A DNA stretch of 64,000 nucleotides. Source: Acidobacteriota bacterium. GTDB lineage: Bacteria > Acidobacteriota > UBA6911. Position 1 is the first letter of the stretch; every line of letters begins with the position of its first letter. Positions 10,074 to 19,268 of this stretch are shown here, piece after piece. The stretch lies in assembly GCA_012719455.1 (NCBI GenBank), contig JAAYAJ010000065.1:19366-83365 (forward strand). Direction: 5' to 3'. The notes under the pieces are model-generated. The model did not search any database. It was not told where the DNA came from and worked only from the letters and a program-made list of their open reading frames with translations. Made by a program: the position numbers and the translations under genes.

Positions 10074-11177
10074 CTACCTGAGCTCAATCAGCCCCAGCTT
10101 GAGCATGCGATTGAGAGCCTCGAGGATCTCGATCTCCCGCAGGGGGGAAAGCATCACGATCGACTTGACGTCCCACGTCCCGTTGATGCGGGAGGCGATG
10201 AACCCCTCCTCGTGGGAGAGGTTGTAGCGGACCAGGGAATCCTCCGGCACCAGGAAGCAGGGGACCTTGGCGGGGGACAAGACGGTCTGGTAATACTCGC
10301 GGCAGAGGGCGGCCTCCGCCCGCTCGATCTGCTCCGAGGCCCAGCCGTTCTGCGGGTCGAGCCGGAGCACCTCCTGGAAGGCGGTGACCGCCTCGCGGAA
10401 TTTCCCGCCCTGCATCAGTTCCAGGCCCCGGTTGAAAAGCTGGGCGGGGCTCTCCACCTCCACGGGGGCCGGGGCCGCCTCCAGCACCTCCACGATCCCC
10501 TTCTCGTAGAGCTGGAACAGTTCGAAGTTGACCAGGAAATCGGAACCGTGCAGCTCCAGGATGATCTCCGAAATCGGCTTCTTCAGGGTCAGGAGGTAGG
10601 CCAGCTTCTTCTGCAGGGGGGTGAGGTTCTGGGCCTTCAGGTCCACCCCGGCGCGCAGTGCCAGGACGATGTGGTTGCCGGGAAACACCGAGCGGATGCG
10701 CGCCCACTCGTCCTTGCGCCGGATCCCCTCGAACATGAGGGCGTTGATGTCCACCTTGATCTGGACCAGCCGGTCGAGGTTGTACTCCCCCGAAGAGAAG
10801 TGGAAATGCCCCTCTTCCCAGAGGAAGAGGTCGTAGATCACCTCGGCCGTCCGCGCTTTCAGGGCCGCCTCGATGTCCGCCTGCGACACGAGGTTCTCCT
10901 GGACCAGGACCTTGCCCAGCACGACGCGGGAGCGCAAGTGCAGCTCGAACGCCCGCTTGAGGTCCGACTCGGTCACCTTCCCCTGGAAGAGCAAAAACTG
11001 CCCGAGCTGCTTGGTGGGATCGTTGGAACTCGAGGAGATGATGCTCCCGTCCCGGAAATAGATGTAGACCTTGGTCTTGTCCCTCACCAGGGAGAGGGTG
11101 CCCGTCTTTCGGCCGACCGCCACCCATTGCAGCACCTCGGGCAGGTCCATCGTTTTCAGTCTTCCGGACAGCGACAT
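10074..11177 (-). CDS. DUF4388 (PATAN-like) domain protein with TPR segment
   Basis: MSLSGRLKTMDLPEVLQWVAVGRKTGTLSLVRDKTKVYIYFRDGSIISSSS; C-terminal FNRGLELMQGGKFREAVTAFQEVLRLDPQN TPR-like. Confidence 0.8.
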   Translation of the reverse strand: MSLSGRLKTMDLPEVLQWVAVGRKTGTLSLVRDKTKVYIYFRDGSIISSSSNDPTKQLGQFLLFQGKVTESDLKRAFELHLRSRVVLGKVLVQENLVSQADIEAALKARTAEVIYDLFLWEEGHFHFSSGEYNLDRLVQIKVDINALMFEGIRRKDEWARIRSVFPGNHIVLALRAGVDLKAQNLTPLQKKLAYLLTLKKPISEIILELHGSDFLVNFELFQLYEKGIVEVLEAAPAPVEVESPAQLFNRGLELMQGGKFREAVTAFQEVLRLDPQNGWASEQIERAEAALCREYYQTVLSPAKVPCFLVPEDSLVRYNLSHEEGFIASRINGTWDVKSIVMLSPLREIEILEALNRMLKLGLIELR

Positions 11178-11246
11178 CGCTCTTCCTCCCCTGTGCTTAT
11201 CGGCCGCCGGCGGCATCCATTCAACAATTGGCGCGATCCCCGCCAA

Positions 11247-11264
11247 GCAAGCGTGCAATGATCC
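11247..11264 (+). repeat. Left copy of 18-nt direct repeat flanking folP
   Basis: gcaagcgtgcaatgatcc; 17/18 identical to 12421-12438. Confidence 0.85.
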
Positions 11265-11366
11265 AGCCTTAAACAGGCCGATTTTCCGTCCTACCTGATG
11301 GGGAGCGCCTCACGGCTGCATTCCCGCACCTTCTTGAACAATCTTGAAAGGTGTCCCGATCTTCAC

Positions 11367-12347
11367 TCACCTTTTCTTCGCTTCGTACTGCTTCAGATGG
11401 ACATCTTCGATCTTGGCGGCAGTCCGCACGGCATGGCCGATCTTTGCATGCATCTTGTGCCCGGCGATCATGTGGATTCTGACGACATCGGCCCCCAACG
11501 CGGTCGCAATCGCCGTGAGCGCGGCCGAGCCTTCGTCCCGATTCTTATGACCTTCTTCCGTTTCCGGATCCAGGTTGAAACCGGCGTCCTCCAGGATGTT
11601 AACCACAAAGCGCTTTCTGGATACGCCTACAAAGCTAAGGCAACCCATCTGATTTAAAACGTGGAGATCTCGGATCAACAGGAGATTTTCCTTCTTCGTC
11701 AAGCCGAACCCGATACCCGGGTCCAGCATAATGCGCTCGGCTTCAATCCCGGCCTCGCGAGCAATCCGGATGCAGCGCTTCAAATAGAAGACCATGGCAT
11801 CTTGTATGTCCATGGCTTCCATCTTCTTGATCTCTTCCCCGCTAAAGGCCGTTGCTCCGCCAAAAGAAGGAAAGATCCTGGAGCCGGGATGATCGGGCCT
11901 GGCGATGACGGGATTGAACATCAGGACGGCTCCCGCTTTGGACGCTCCAACGACCCCCGCCATGTCGGGATCGCCCAAAAAGCCCGTAATATCATTAACG
12001 ATGTCCGCTCCCGCCTCAATAACCGCCCTGGCCACCGGAGCCTTCCATGTGTCCACCGACAGGGGCACGTCCGTGCGCTTTTTTAATTCACGGATGACCG
12101 GCGTGATGCGGCCAATCTCCTCTTGAACCTCAACCGGCGTGCTGCCCGGCCTGGTGGATTCGCCGCCGATGTCCAGCATCCCCGCCCCTTGCGCAACGAG
12201 ATCCATTGCCCGGGCTACAGCCTTGTCCGTGGAAAACCAACGTCCGCCGTCCGAAAAGGAATCCGGCGTGACATTGACGATGCCGCAAAGGATGGCTCCC
12301 CTGTCGCCGACAATCGTTTTATCGTTGCATTTGAATATTCTGTTCAT
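11367..12347 (-). CDS. folP: Dihydropteroate synthase
   Basis: GIVNVTPDSFSDGG, GAGMLDIGGESTRPG, DVPLSVDTWKAPVARAVIEAGADIVNDITG, LDPGIGFGLTKKENL, GVSRKRFV. Lower GC than its surroundings. Confidence 0.93.
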   Translation of the reverse strand: MNRIFKCNDKTIVGDRGAILCGIVNVTPDSFSDGGRWFSTDKAVARAMDLVAQGAGMLDIGGESTRPGSTPVEVQEEIGRITPVIRELKKRTDVPLSVDTWKAPVARAVIEAGADIVNDITGFLGDPDMAGVVGASKAGAVLMFNPVIARPDHPGSRIFPSFGGATAFSGEEIKKMEAMDIQDAMVFYLKRCIRIAREAGIEAERIMLDPGIGFGLTKKENLLLIRDLHVLNQMGCLSFVGVSRKRFVVNILEDAGFNLDPETEEGHKNRDEGSAALTAIATALGADVVRIHMIAGHKMHAKIGHAVRTAAKIEDVHLKQYEAKKR

Positions 12348-12420
12348 TCTTTGTCCCTATACGGGTTGCTTTGACTTCCCAGCCGACCAGGCGGCGTCCT
12401 TGACGATGGGGTATTGTAAC

Positions 12421-12438
12421 GCAAGCGTGCAAGGATCC
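12421..12438 (+). repeat. Right copy of 18-nt direct repeat flanking folP
   Basis: gcaagcgtgcaaggatcc. Confidence 0.85.
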
Positions 12439-12633
12439 CCACATCCCCAAGGGCCCGGCGGCGGCCCGTTGAAGCCTTCAAAGAGCGGCCCGACAAGACC
12501 GTCCGGCGCCGGGACGGCGAAAGTGAAGCCGCCGCAACCATCCCGTGTGGAAAAAACGACGACTACCCTGTTAAGATAGAGCGGCACCCGGGCACGCCCG
12601 AGGGAGGAACCGTTCGTTCAAAGGAGTCCGCGC

Positions 12634-13227
12634 TTGCGTCTGACCTACGCCAACCAGCTGACCATTCTGAGGATGCTCTTCGTCCCCTGTTTCGTCATCC
12701 TGCTGATTTACAACTACCCGAAGGCGGCCACCGCGGTTTTCGTCCTGGCCGCCGTCTCCGACGGGCTGGACGGGTTGCTGGCCCGGAAACTCCAGCAGAA
12801 AACGGTCCTGGGCTCCTTCCTGGACCCCATGGCGGACAAGATCCTGCTGACGGCCGCCTTCATAACGCTCACGATCCCCTCGATGCCGCTCGCGCTGCAC
12901 ATCCCGGCCTGGCTGACGGTCCTGACCATCAGCCGCGATCTGATCATCGCCGTTTCGGTGCTGGTCATCCACATGCAGACGGGCCATTCCCGGTTCCCGC
13001 CCAGCTTCCTCGGCAAATGCACCACCGCGGTCCAGCTCCTGGTCGTGGCCGTCTGCCTGCTGGCCAATTTCGACCTGCGCCCCGCCGCCGCGGCATTCCC
13101 CCTGGTGGTGTACGCCACGCTGGCCTTCACGGTCGCCTCGGGGCTGCACTACGCCTCCAAATCGATCAGGATCATCGCCTCCTACCAGGAAACCGACGAT
13201 GAAGGCTCAGGGCGTCAGGATTCTTGA
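12634..13227 (+). CDS. pgsA: CDP-diacylglycerol-glycerol-3-phosphate 3-phosphatidyltransferase-like (CDP-alcohol phosphatidyltransferase)
   Basis: CDP-OH-P motif SDGLDGLLARKLQQKTVLGSFLDPMADK. Confidence 0.88.
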   Translation: MRLTYANQLTILRMLFVPCFVILLIYNYPKAATAVFVLAAVSDGLDGLLARKLQQKTVLGSFLDPMADKILLTAAFITLTIPSMPLALHIPAWLTVLTISRDLIIAVSVLVIHMQTGHSRFPPSFLGKCTTAVQLLVVAVCLLANFDLRPAAAAFPLVVYATLAFTVASGLHYASKSIRIIASYQETDDEGSGRQDS

Positions 13228-14527
13228 GGTAGCCCGCGGGTCGGCCGCGGAAGACGCGGGGCTCGAGCCGGGGGACCGGATCCTGGCCGTGGACGGCCAT
13301 GAAACACCCGATGAGCTCGCCCTCAGGTTCCATCTCGCCGGGGAGGGCACCGAACTGTGCGTCATGAACCCCCGGGGGGATCGGCGCCGCCTCGCCCTCG
13401 ACCTGGAGGCCGATTTCATCCTGGGCCTCACCCTCGAGGAATTCACAACCCGCACCTGCCATAACGCCTGCCTGTTCTGCTTCGTCGACCAACTCCCCCC
13501 CGGGGCCCGGCCGGCGCTGCGGGTCAAAGACGACGACTACCGGCTCTCCTTCCTGTATGGCAACTACGTTACCCTGACCAACACGACGCGGCGGGACCTC
13601 GACCGCATCATCGAAGAGCGGCTGTCCCCCCTGTACGTCTCCGTGCACGCCGCCGATCCGCTCCTGCGGGCCCGGATCCTGGGGAGAAAGCGGCCGGACG
13701 ACCTTTTCGGAAAGCTGCGCCGCCTCGTCCGGGGCGGCATCCGGATCCACGCCCAGATCGTCCTCATGCCCGGGATCAACGACGGCCCCCGGCTGGAGCA
13801 GACGGTGTCGGCCCTCGGCGCCCTCCACCCGGGGGTACGTTCCGTGGCCATCGTCCCGGTGGGACTGTCCGACCACGGCCCCCCTCGCACCCGCCTGACC
13901 GCAGTGACACCCGAGTACGCCCGCTCCGTGATCAGCGAGGTTTCCGGATGGCAGGAGTGTTTTTACACCCGGGCCGGGGACGCGTTCGCCTTCCTTGCCG
14001 ATGAATTCTACCTCCAGGGGGGAACGCCCGTGCCCGAGGCGGGGCATTACGGCGACTTCGCACAGATCGAGGACGGCATCGGGATGGTCCGCTCCTTCCT
14101 CGACGATTTCGAGGCCGCCATGGCACGCAGGCGCCGCCCGGCGCCCCCGCTTCGCGGCACCCTGGTGACGGGCAGCCTCTTCCTCCCCCTCCTCGAGCGG
14201 TGCATCCGGCGCTGGAACCGCCGCTCCGGGATGAAGCTCCGGGTGGTCGGCGCCCCGAACCGCCACTTGGGAAGCCGGATCACCGTCGCCGGGCTGCTCG
14301 CCGGGCGGGACATCCTGGAGGCCCTGGCGGGCCGGAATCCGGGCGATTTCGTGATCATCCCCGGGGAGGCGCTCTCCTCCCCCGGCGGGGTCCTGCTCGA
14401 CGACCTGACAGTGCGGGGCCTGTCGGCCCGCCTCGGCCGGCCTGTATATTCCGGCGGCCGCAAAGTCAGCGATTTCTTCGCGCTGCTCGGGAGACTGGGA
14501 CGCCGGAAGGCGGGTTTGGGCTTGTAA
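13199..14527 (+). CDS. DUF512 family protein (PDZ + radical-SAM-like CxxxCxxC)
   Basis: PDZ-like N-terminus (GVRILEVARGSAAEDAGLEPGDRILAVDG), TCHNACLFCFVDQLPPGARPALRVKDDDYRLSFLYGNYVTLTN. Confidence 0.85.
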   Translation: MKAQGVRILEVARGSAAEDAGLEPGDRILAVDGHETPDELALRFHLAGEGTELCVMNPRGDRRRLALDLEADFILGLTLEEFTTRTCHNACLFCFVDQLPPGARPALRVKDDDYRLSFLYGNYVTLTNTTRRDLDRIIEERLSPLYVSVHAADPLLRARILGRKRPDDLFGKLRRLVRGGIRIHAQIVLMPGINDGPRLEQTVSALGALHPGVRSVAIVPVGLSDHGPPRTRLTAVTPEYARSVISEVSGWQECFYTRAGDAFAFLADEFYLQGGTPVPEAGHYGDFAQIEDGIGMVRSFLDDFEAAMARRRRPAPPLRGTLVTGSLFLPLLERCIRRWNRRSGMKLRVVGAPNRHLGSRITVAGLLAGRDILEALAGRNPGDFVIIPGEALSSPGGVLLDDLTVRGLSARLGRPVYSGGRKVSDFFALLGRLGRRKAGLGL

Positions 14528-14627
14528 TCACCCGCTCTCTCTTGCAGAATTGAATCCCTCGGCCGCAACCGGCACGGATGGCGTGTGCCCGACCGCGGCT
14601 TATCCTAAGACAACGGAGACAACGGCA

Positions 14628-15092
14628 ATGGCCAGAATCATCCAGGGAACACTCGACGCAAAAGGAAGCCGTTTTGCGGTGGTAATCAGCCGCTTCAATT
14701 CTTTCATCAGCGACCGGCTGCTTTCGGGCGCGCTTGACGCCCTCGAGCGCCACGGGGCCGCGACCGACGACATCAGCGTGGTCTGGGTCCCGGGGAGCTT
14801 CGAAGTCCCCCCGGTCGCCCGGAGGCTGGCCCTTTCCGGCAAATTCGACGCCGTGATCTGCCTTGGCGCCCTGCTGCGGGGGGAAACCCCGCACTTCGAC
14901 CACCTCTCGTCGACGGTCACCAAGGAGCTGGGCTCCATCGGGCTGGAAGCAGAAATCCCGGTGATCAACGGGATCCTGACCTGCAACACGATGGAGCAGG
15001 CGGTGGACCGGGCCGGGCTGAAAACCGGAAACAAGGGGTTCGACGCGGCCGTGACCGCAATCGAGATGGTCCAGGTTCTGAAACAGCTGTAG
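14628..15092 (+). CDS. ribH: 6,7-dimethyl-8-ribityllumazine synthase
   Basis: VVISRFNSFISDRLLSGALDALERHG, VWVPGSFEVPPVARRLA, CLGALLRGETPHFDHLSS. Confidence 0.95.
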   Translation: MARIIQGTLDAKGSRFAVVISRFNSFISDRLLSGALDALERHGAATDDISVVWVPGSFEVPPVARRLALSGKFDAVICLGALLRGETPHFDHLSSTVTKELGSIGLEAEIPVINGILTCNTMEQAVDRAGLKTGNKGFDAAVTAIEMVQVLKQL

Positions 15093-15131
15093 CCGCGGGC
15101 GGAGCGGCGATTTCCCCCGGGCGGTGGGTTC

Positions 15132-15569
15132 ATGGGACATCGGAGAGTGGCGCGCGAATGTGCGCTTCAGATGCTTTACGAGCGGGATATCGGCCGGCAT
15201 GCCCCGGCGGAGATCCTGCGCAGCTACTGGACGATGAACGACCACCCGAAAAAGGTGCGCGATTTCGCCGAACAGCTGTTTACGGGGACCCTCAGCCGGG
15301 TGGCCGAAATCGACGGCGTGATCCAGGACCACGCCAAGAACTGGCGCCTGGTGCGGATGGCCGCCGTCGACCGGAACGTCCTGCGGCTGGCGGTGTACGA
15401 ATTCCTCTCGGGCGGCAATACCCCGAACACGGTCATCATCAACGAGGCGCTGGAAATCGCCAAGAAGTATTCGACCCATGAATCCGCCCAGTTTGTGAAC
15501 GGGATCCTCGACAGCATCAAGAACCAACTACACACCAAGGGGCAGGCCGACCATGGACGACCAGACTAA
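15132..15569 (+). CDS. nusB: Transcription antitermination factor NusB
   Basis: [68 protein letters not shown]. Confidence 0.95.
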   Translation: MGHRRVARECALQMLYERDIGRHAPAEILRSYWTMNDHPKKVRDFAEQLFTGTLSRVAEIDGVIQDHAKNWRLVRMAAVDRNVLRLAVYEFLSGGNTPNTVIINEALEIAKKYSTHESAQFVNGILDSIKNQLHTKGQADHGRPD

Positions 15570-17058
15570 TTTCCTCGAACAGCGCCGCTTCAAGCTGGCC
15601 GAGCTCCAGCGCCTGGGTCACGACCCCTATCCGCGCCGGTTCGACTACACCCACACCCTTGGGCAACTGCGCGCGGCCTTCGACCCCCTGGATGCCGCCA
15701 CGCTCGAGGACCGGAAAGAGACGGCCCGGATCTGCGGCCGCATCCTGTCGCTGCGCCCGCACGGCAAGGCCGGGTTCCTGGACCTCGCCGACGGCGAGGG
15801 GCGCGTGCAGGTGTACGTCCGTCGCGACACGGTGGGGGAAGAAATGTTCGAGCTCTTCCGGCTGTTCGACCTGGGCGACATCATCGGGGCGGAGGGAACC
15901 ATCTTCCGCACTCGCACGGGCGAACTGACGCTGCTCGCCACCAAGGTGCACCACCTGTCCAAGAACCTCCAGCCCCTGCCGGAAAAGTGGCACGGGCTGA
16001 CCGACGTGGAAACCCGGTTCCGCCAGCGCTACGTCGACCTCATTATGAACCCCGGGGTCCGCGAGGTTTTCGTCAAGCGCGGCGCCATCATCCGCGAGAT
16101 CCGCCGGTACCTCGACCAGCGGGGATACCTGGAGGTGGAAACGCCGGTGCTGCAGACCATCGCGGGGGGGGCGCTGGCGCGCCCCTTCCGGACGCATCAC
16201 AACGCGCTGGACATCGACCTCTACCTCCGCATCGCCCTGGAGCTCTACCTCAAGCGCCTCATCGTGGGGGGGATCCCCAGGGTCTACGAAATGAGCCGGA
16301 TCTTCCGCAACGAGGGGATCTCCTCGCACCACAACCCCGAGTTCACGATGCTGGAGTTCTACCAGGCCTACAGCGACTACAACGACCTGATGGACATGTC
16401 CGAGGAGATGATCACCCGGATCGCCGAAACCGTGACCGGCTCGCGCCAGGTGCCCTACGGGGAACACGTGCTCGATTTCGATCACTGGCAGCGGCTGACG
16501 ATGAAGGAAGCGATCTTCCGGTTCTGGCCCGCCTCCCTCCCCCCCCCCGCCGAGGGCGACCTTCAGTCGGTCGACAGGCTGCGGACGCTCGCGGAAGCGG
16601 TCGGCGCTCGGTACGCCCCCGCCGACGGCCCGGGAAAACTAATGTCACTGCTGTTCGAAACGGTGGCGGAGGAACATCTGGTCCAGCCGACGATCGTCTA
16701 CGATCACCCCGCGGAGGTCTCCCCGCTGGCGAAGACCAAACCGGGCGACCCCGCCACCGCCGAGCGCTTCGAGCTCTATATCGCCGGCATGGAGATCGCC
16801 AACGCATACTCGGAGCTGAACGACCCGGCCGAACAGAAGGCGCGGTTCGAGGAACAACTGCGGGCGCGCGACCGCGGCGACGAGGAGGCCCACGGCATGG
16901 ACCAGGACTACATCCGCGCCCTGCGCTACGGGATGCCCCCGACCGCGGGGGAAGGGATCGGCATCGACCGCCTGACCATGGTGCTGACCGATTCCCCGTC
17001 GATCCGCGACGTCATCCTGTTCCCGCTCCTGAGACCCGAACCGGAGGCCGGCGAGTGA
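15553..17058 (+). CDS. lysS: Lysyl-tRNA synthetase (class II)
   Basis: LysRS motifs: [80 protein letters not shown]; overlaps nusB by 17 nt. Confidence 0.96.
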   Translation: MDDQTNFLEQRRFKLAELQRLGHDPYPRRFDYTHTLGQLRAAFDPLDAATLEDRKETARICGRILSLRPHGKAGFLDLADGEGRVQVYVRRDTVGEEMFELFRLFDLGDIIGAEGTIFRTRTGELTLLATKVHHLSKNLQPLPEKWHGLTDVETRFRQRYVDLIMNPGVREVFVKRGAIIREIRRYLDQRGYLEVETPVLQTIAGGALARPFRTHHNALDIDLYLRIALELYLKRLIVGGIPRVYEMSRIFRNEGISSHHNPEFTMLEFYQAYSDYNDLMDMSEEMITRIAETVTGSRQVPYGEHVLDFDHWQRLTMKEAIFRFWPASLPPPAEGDLQSVDRLRTLAEAVGARYAPADGPGKLMSLLFETVAEEHLVQPTIVYDHPAEVSPLAKTKPGDPATAERFELYIAGMEIANAYSELNDPAEQKARFEEQLRARDRGDEEAHGMDQDYIRALRYGMPPTAGEGIGIDRLTMVLTDSPSIRDVILFPLLRPEPEAGE

Positions 17059-17103
17059 CGGCGTGCGGATGACAATGGGACGGCGGGCGTCCGCCACGAC
17101 CCG

Positions 17104-18372
17104 ATGGCGCGGCCTATGAAATTCGAACTGTTCATCGCCCTGCGGTACCTGAGGGAAAAGCGGAAGCAGACGATGATCTCCGTCATCTCCATCCTTTCCG
17201 TGGCGGGGATCGCGGCGGGCGTCATGGCCCTCGTCATCGCCCTGGCCCTCTCCACCGGGTTCAAGGAAGACATCCAGAAGAAGATCCTGGGCGCCACCCC
17301 GGCCGTCAACCTCTTCCGGATCGACGGCGCGCCCGTGGCCGACCCCGACGCCCTGCTCGGCCGGATCGGCCGTGTCGACGGGGTGACCGCAAGCGCCCCA
17401 GCCATCCTCAGGCAGGTCCTGGTCTCGAGCGCCTATTCCAACCAGGGGGCGGCTCTCAAAGGGGTCGATCCCGCCCGGGAGGCCGCCGTCTCCGATTTCT
17501 TCGCCCGCATCGTCGGGGGCGACCTGCATGTCCTGGACCGCCCGCCGGCCTCCCCCGGCGACCCCGGGCCGCCCCCGCCGGACCGGATCCTGATCGGCAG
17601 GGAAATGGCGCGCACGCTCCAGGTGGGGGTCGGAGACACCCTGCGCGTCTTCAACCCCCTGGGACGGCTGACCCCGTTCGGGATGACCGTTTCCGAAAAG
17701 ACCGTGAGGGTGGCCGGGGTCTTCGATTCCGGTCTCTGGGACATCGACGCCAACTGGGCCTACATCCACATCGACGCCGCGCGCAGGCTGTTCGCCCATC
17801 CCGCCCGGTCGGCCCTCCTCCTGCAGTTCGGAATCGCCGACCTCGACGCCGCCGAAGCGATGGCGGACGCGATCCGCGCCCGGGCGGGGGGCGACTACGC
17901 GACATCCACCTGGATCGAGCTCAACCGGCCGCTCTTTTCCGCTCTCAAGCTGGAAAAGATCGTCCTGTTCATCACCATCGGGTTGATCGTGTTCGTCGCC
18001 TCGCTCAACATCGTGACCACCCTCATCATGATGGTGCTGGAAAAACAGCGCGACATCGCCATCCTCGCCGCCATGGGAGCGACGGCCGACAACATCCGGC
18101 GCGTTTTCCGCTTCCAGGGCCTCATCATCGGGGTGGCCGGTACCGCCCTGGGGAGCATGCTGGGGGTTCTTACGAGCTGGACACTCGACCATTTCCAGCT
18201 GATTCGGCTGGAAGCCGCCATCTACAGCATCCCCTACGTCCCCTTTCACGTCCGGGCATGGGACGTCGTGCTGGTTTCGGCCACCGCCATATTGATCAGC
18301 CTCCTGGCAACCATCTACCCCTCCCGCAGCGCGTCGAAAATGGACCCGGTGGAGGCGCTGCGCTATGAATAG
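17104..18372 (+). CDS. lolC: Lipoprotein-releasing ABC transporter permease (LolC/LolE family)
   Basis: N-terminal FIALRYLREKRKQTMISVISILSVAGIAAGVMALVIALALSTGF; C-terminal FtsX-like TM segments. Confidence 0.88.
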   Translation: MARPMKFELFIALRYLREKRKQTMISVISILSVAGIAAGVMALVIALALSTGFKEDIQKKILGATPAVNLFRIDGAPVADPDALLGRIGRVDGVTASAPAILRQVLVSSAYSNQGAALKGVDPAREAAVSDFFARIVGGDLHVLDRPPASPGDPGPPPPDRILIGREMARTLQVGVGDTLRVFNPLGRLTPFGMTVSEKTVRVAGVFDSGLWDIDANWAYIHIDAARRLFAHPARSALLLQFGIADLDAAEAMADAIRARAGGDYATSTWIELNRPLFSALKLEKIVLFITIGLIVFVASLNIVTTLIMMVLEKQRDIAILAAMGATADNIRRVFRFQGLIIGVAGTALGSMLGVLTSWTLDHFQLIRLEAAIYSIPYVPFHVRAWDVVLVSATAILISLLATIYPSRSASKMDPVEALRYE

Positions 18373-19042
18373 ACTGCTCGAGGCGCGCGACCTCTGTAAG
18401 AGCTATCCCTCGGGCGCGGGGCGCCTGGAAATCCTGTCAGGCCTCTCCCTGACGGTGGAGGCGGGGGAGATGGTGGCCGTAACCGGGGCCTCCGGGTCGG
18501 GCAAGAGCACCCTGCTGCATCTCGTAGGGGGGATGGACCGCCCGGACCGCGGGACGGTCCGGGTCCTGGACAGCGAGATCACCAGCCTCGGCGCGCGGGA
18601 ACTGGCGGCCTTCAGGAACCGGACCATCGGCTTCGTGTTCCAGTTTCACCACCTCCTGCCCGAATTCACGGCTCTCGAAAACGTCTCCATGCCGCTCTTG
18701 CTCCGGGGCACGCCCCTGGGGGAAGCAACGGGCATCGCCGGGGAACTGCTCGGGGAGGTGGGACTCGGGGAGCGCCGCCGCCACCGCCCGGGAGAACTCT
18801 CCGGGGGGGAGCAGCAACGGGTGGCGCTGGCGCGCGCCCTCGTCGGCCGTCCGCGGCTGCTGCTGGCCGACGAGCCGACGGGAAACCTGGACCCCCACAC
18901 CGGCCGGACGATGGCCGATCTCCTGCTGGCGCTTCATGAAACGCACGGGCTGACCTCCATCATCGTCACCCACAACGAACGCCTGGCCGACATTTGCACC
19001 CGCCGCTGCCGCCTGGAAAACGGCGTATTGACCGACGGTTAG
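18365..19042 (+). CDS. lolD: Lipoprotein-releasing ABC transporter ATP-binding protein
   Basis: GASGSGKSTLLHLVGGMD, LSGGEQQRVALARAL, LLADEPTGNLD; overlaps permease. Confidence 0.9.
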   Translation: MNRLLEARDLCKSYPSGAGRLEILSGLSLTVEAGEMVAVTGASGSGKSTLLHLVGGMDRPDRGTVRVLDSEITSLGARELAAFRNRTIGFVFQFHHLLPEFTALENVSMPLLLRGTPLGEATGIAGELLGEVGLGERRRHRPGELSGGEQQRVALARALVGRPRLLLADEPTGNLDPHTGRTMADLLLALHETHGLTSIIVTHNERLADICTRRCRLENGVLTDG

Positions 19043-19268
19043 GGCTCCCGCCGGCCATCCCGCAGCCGCCGGCGTGATATTCTAAAGCAGCCGAACCAAA
19101 AATATTTGAACGCCCGGCCGCAAGTGGAGTCTATATACAGGGATCCGGCCCGCAACCGGATTCGTGCGGCAAACGGGGGCCGGCGGCACTGACACTGGAT
19201 TTTAGCGGCCGTTTTATCTAAGATGGGTGGCTTGAACACACGAGGGACTTCCACGCGTCGGAGGATGG

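Noticed and set aside
11367-12347. Calling folP a sul-type sulfonamide-resistance gene
   Set aside because: The sequence does not resemble Sul1 as I recall it, and resistance cannot be judged from sequence alone; kept only as a hypothesis.
19106-19137. TTGAAC ... TATATA as a bamA promoter
   Set aside because: Spacing is 20 nt, too long for a confident sigma70 call.
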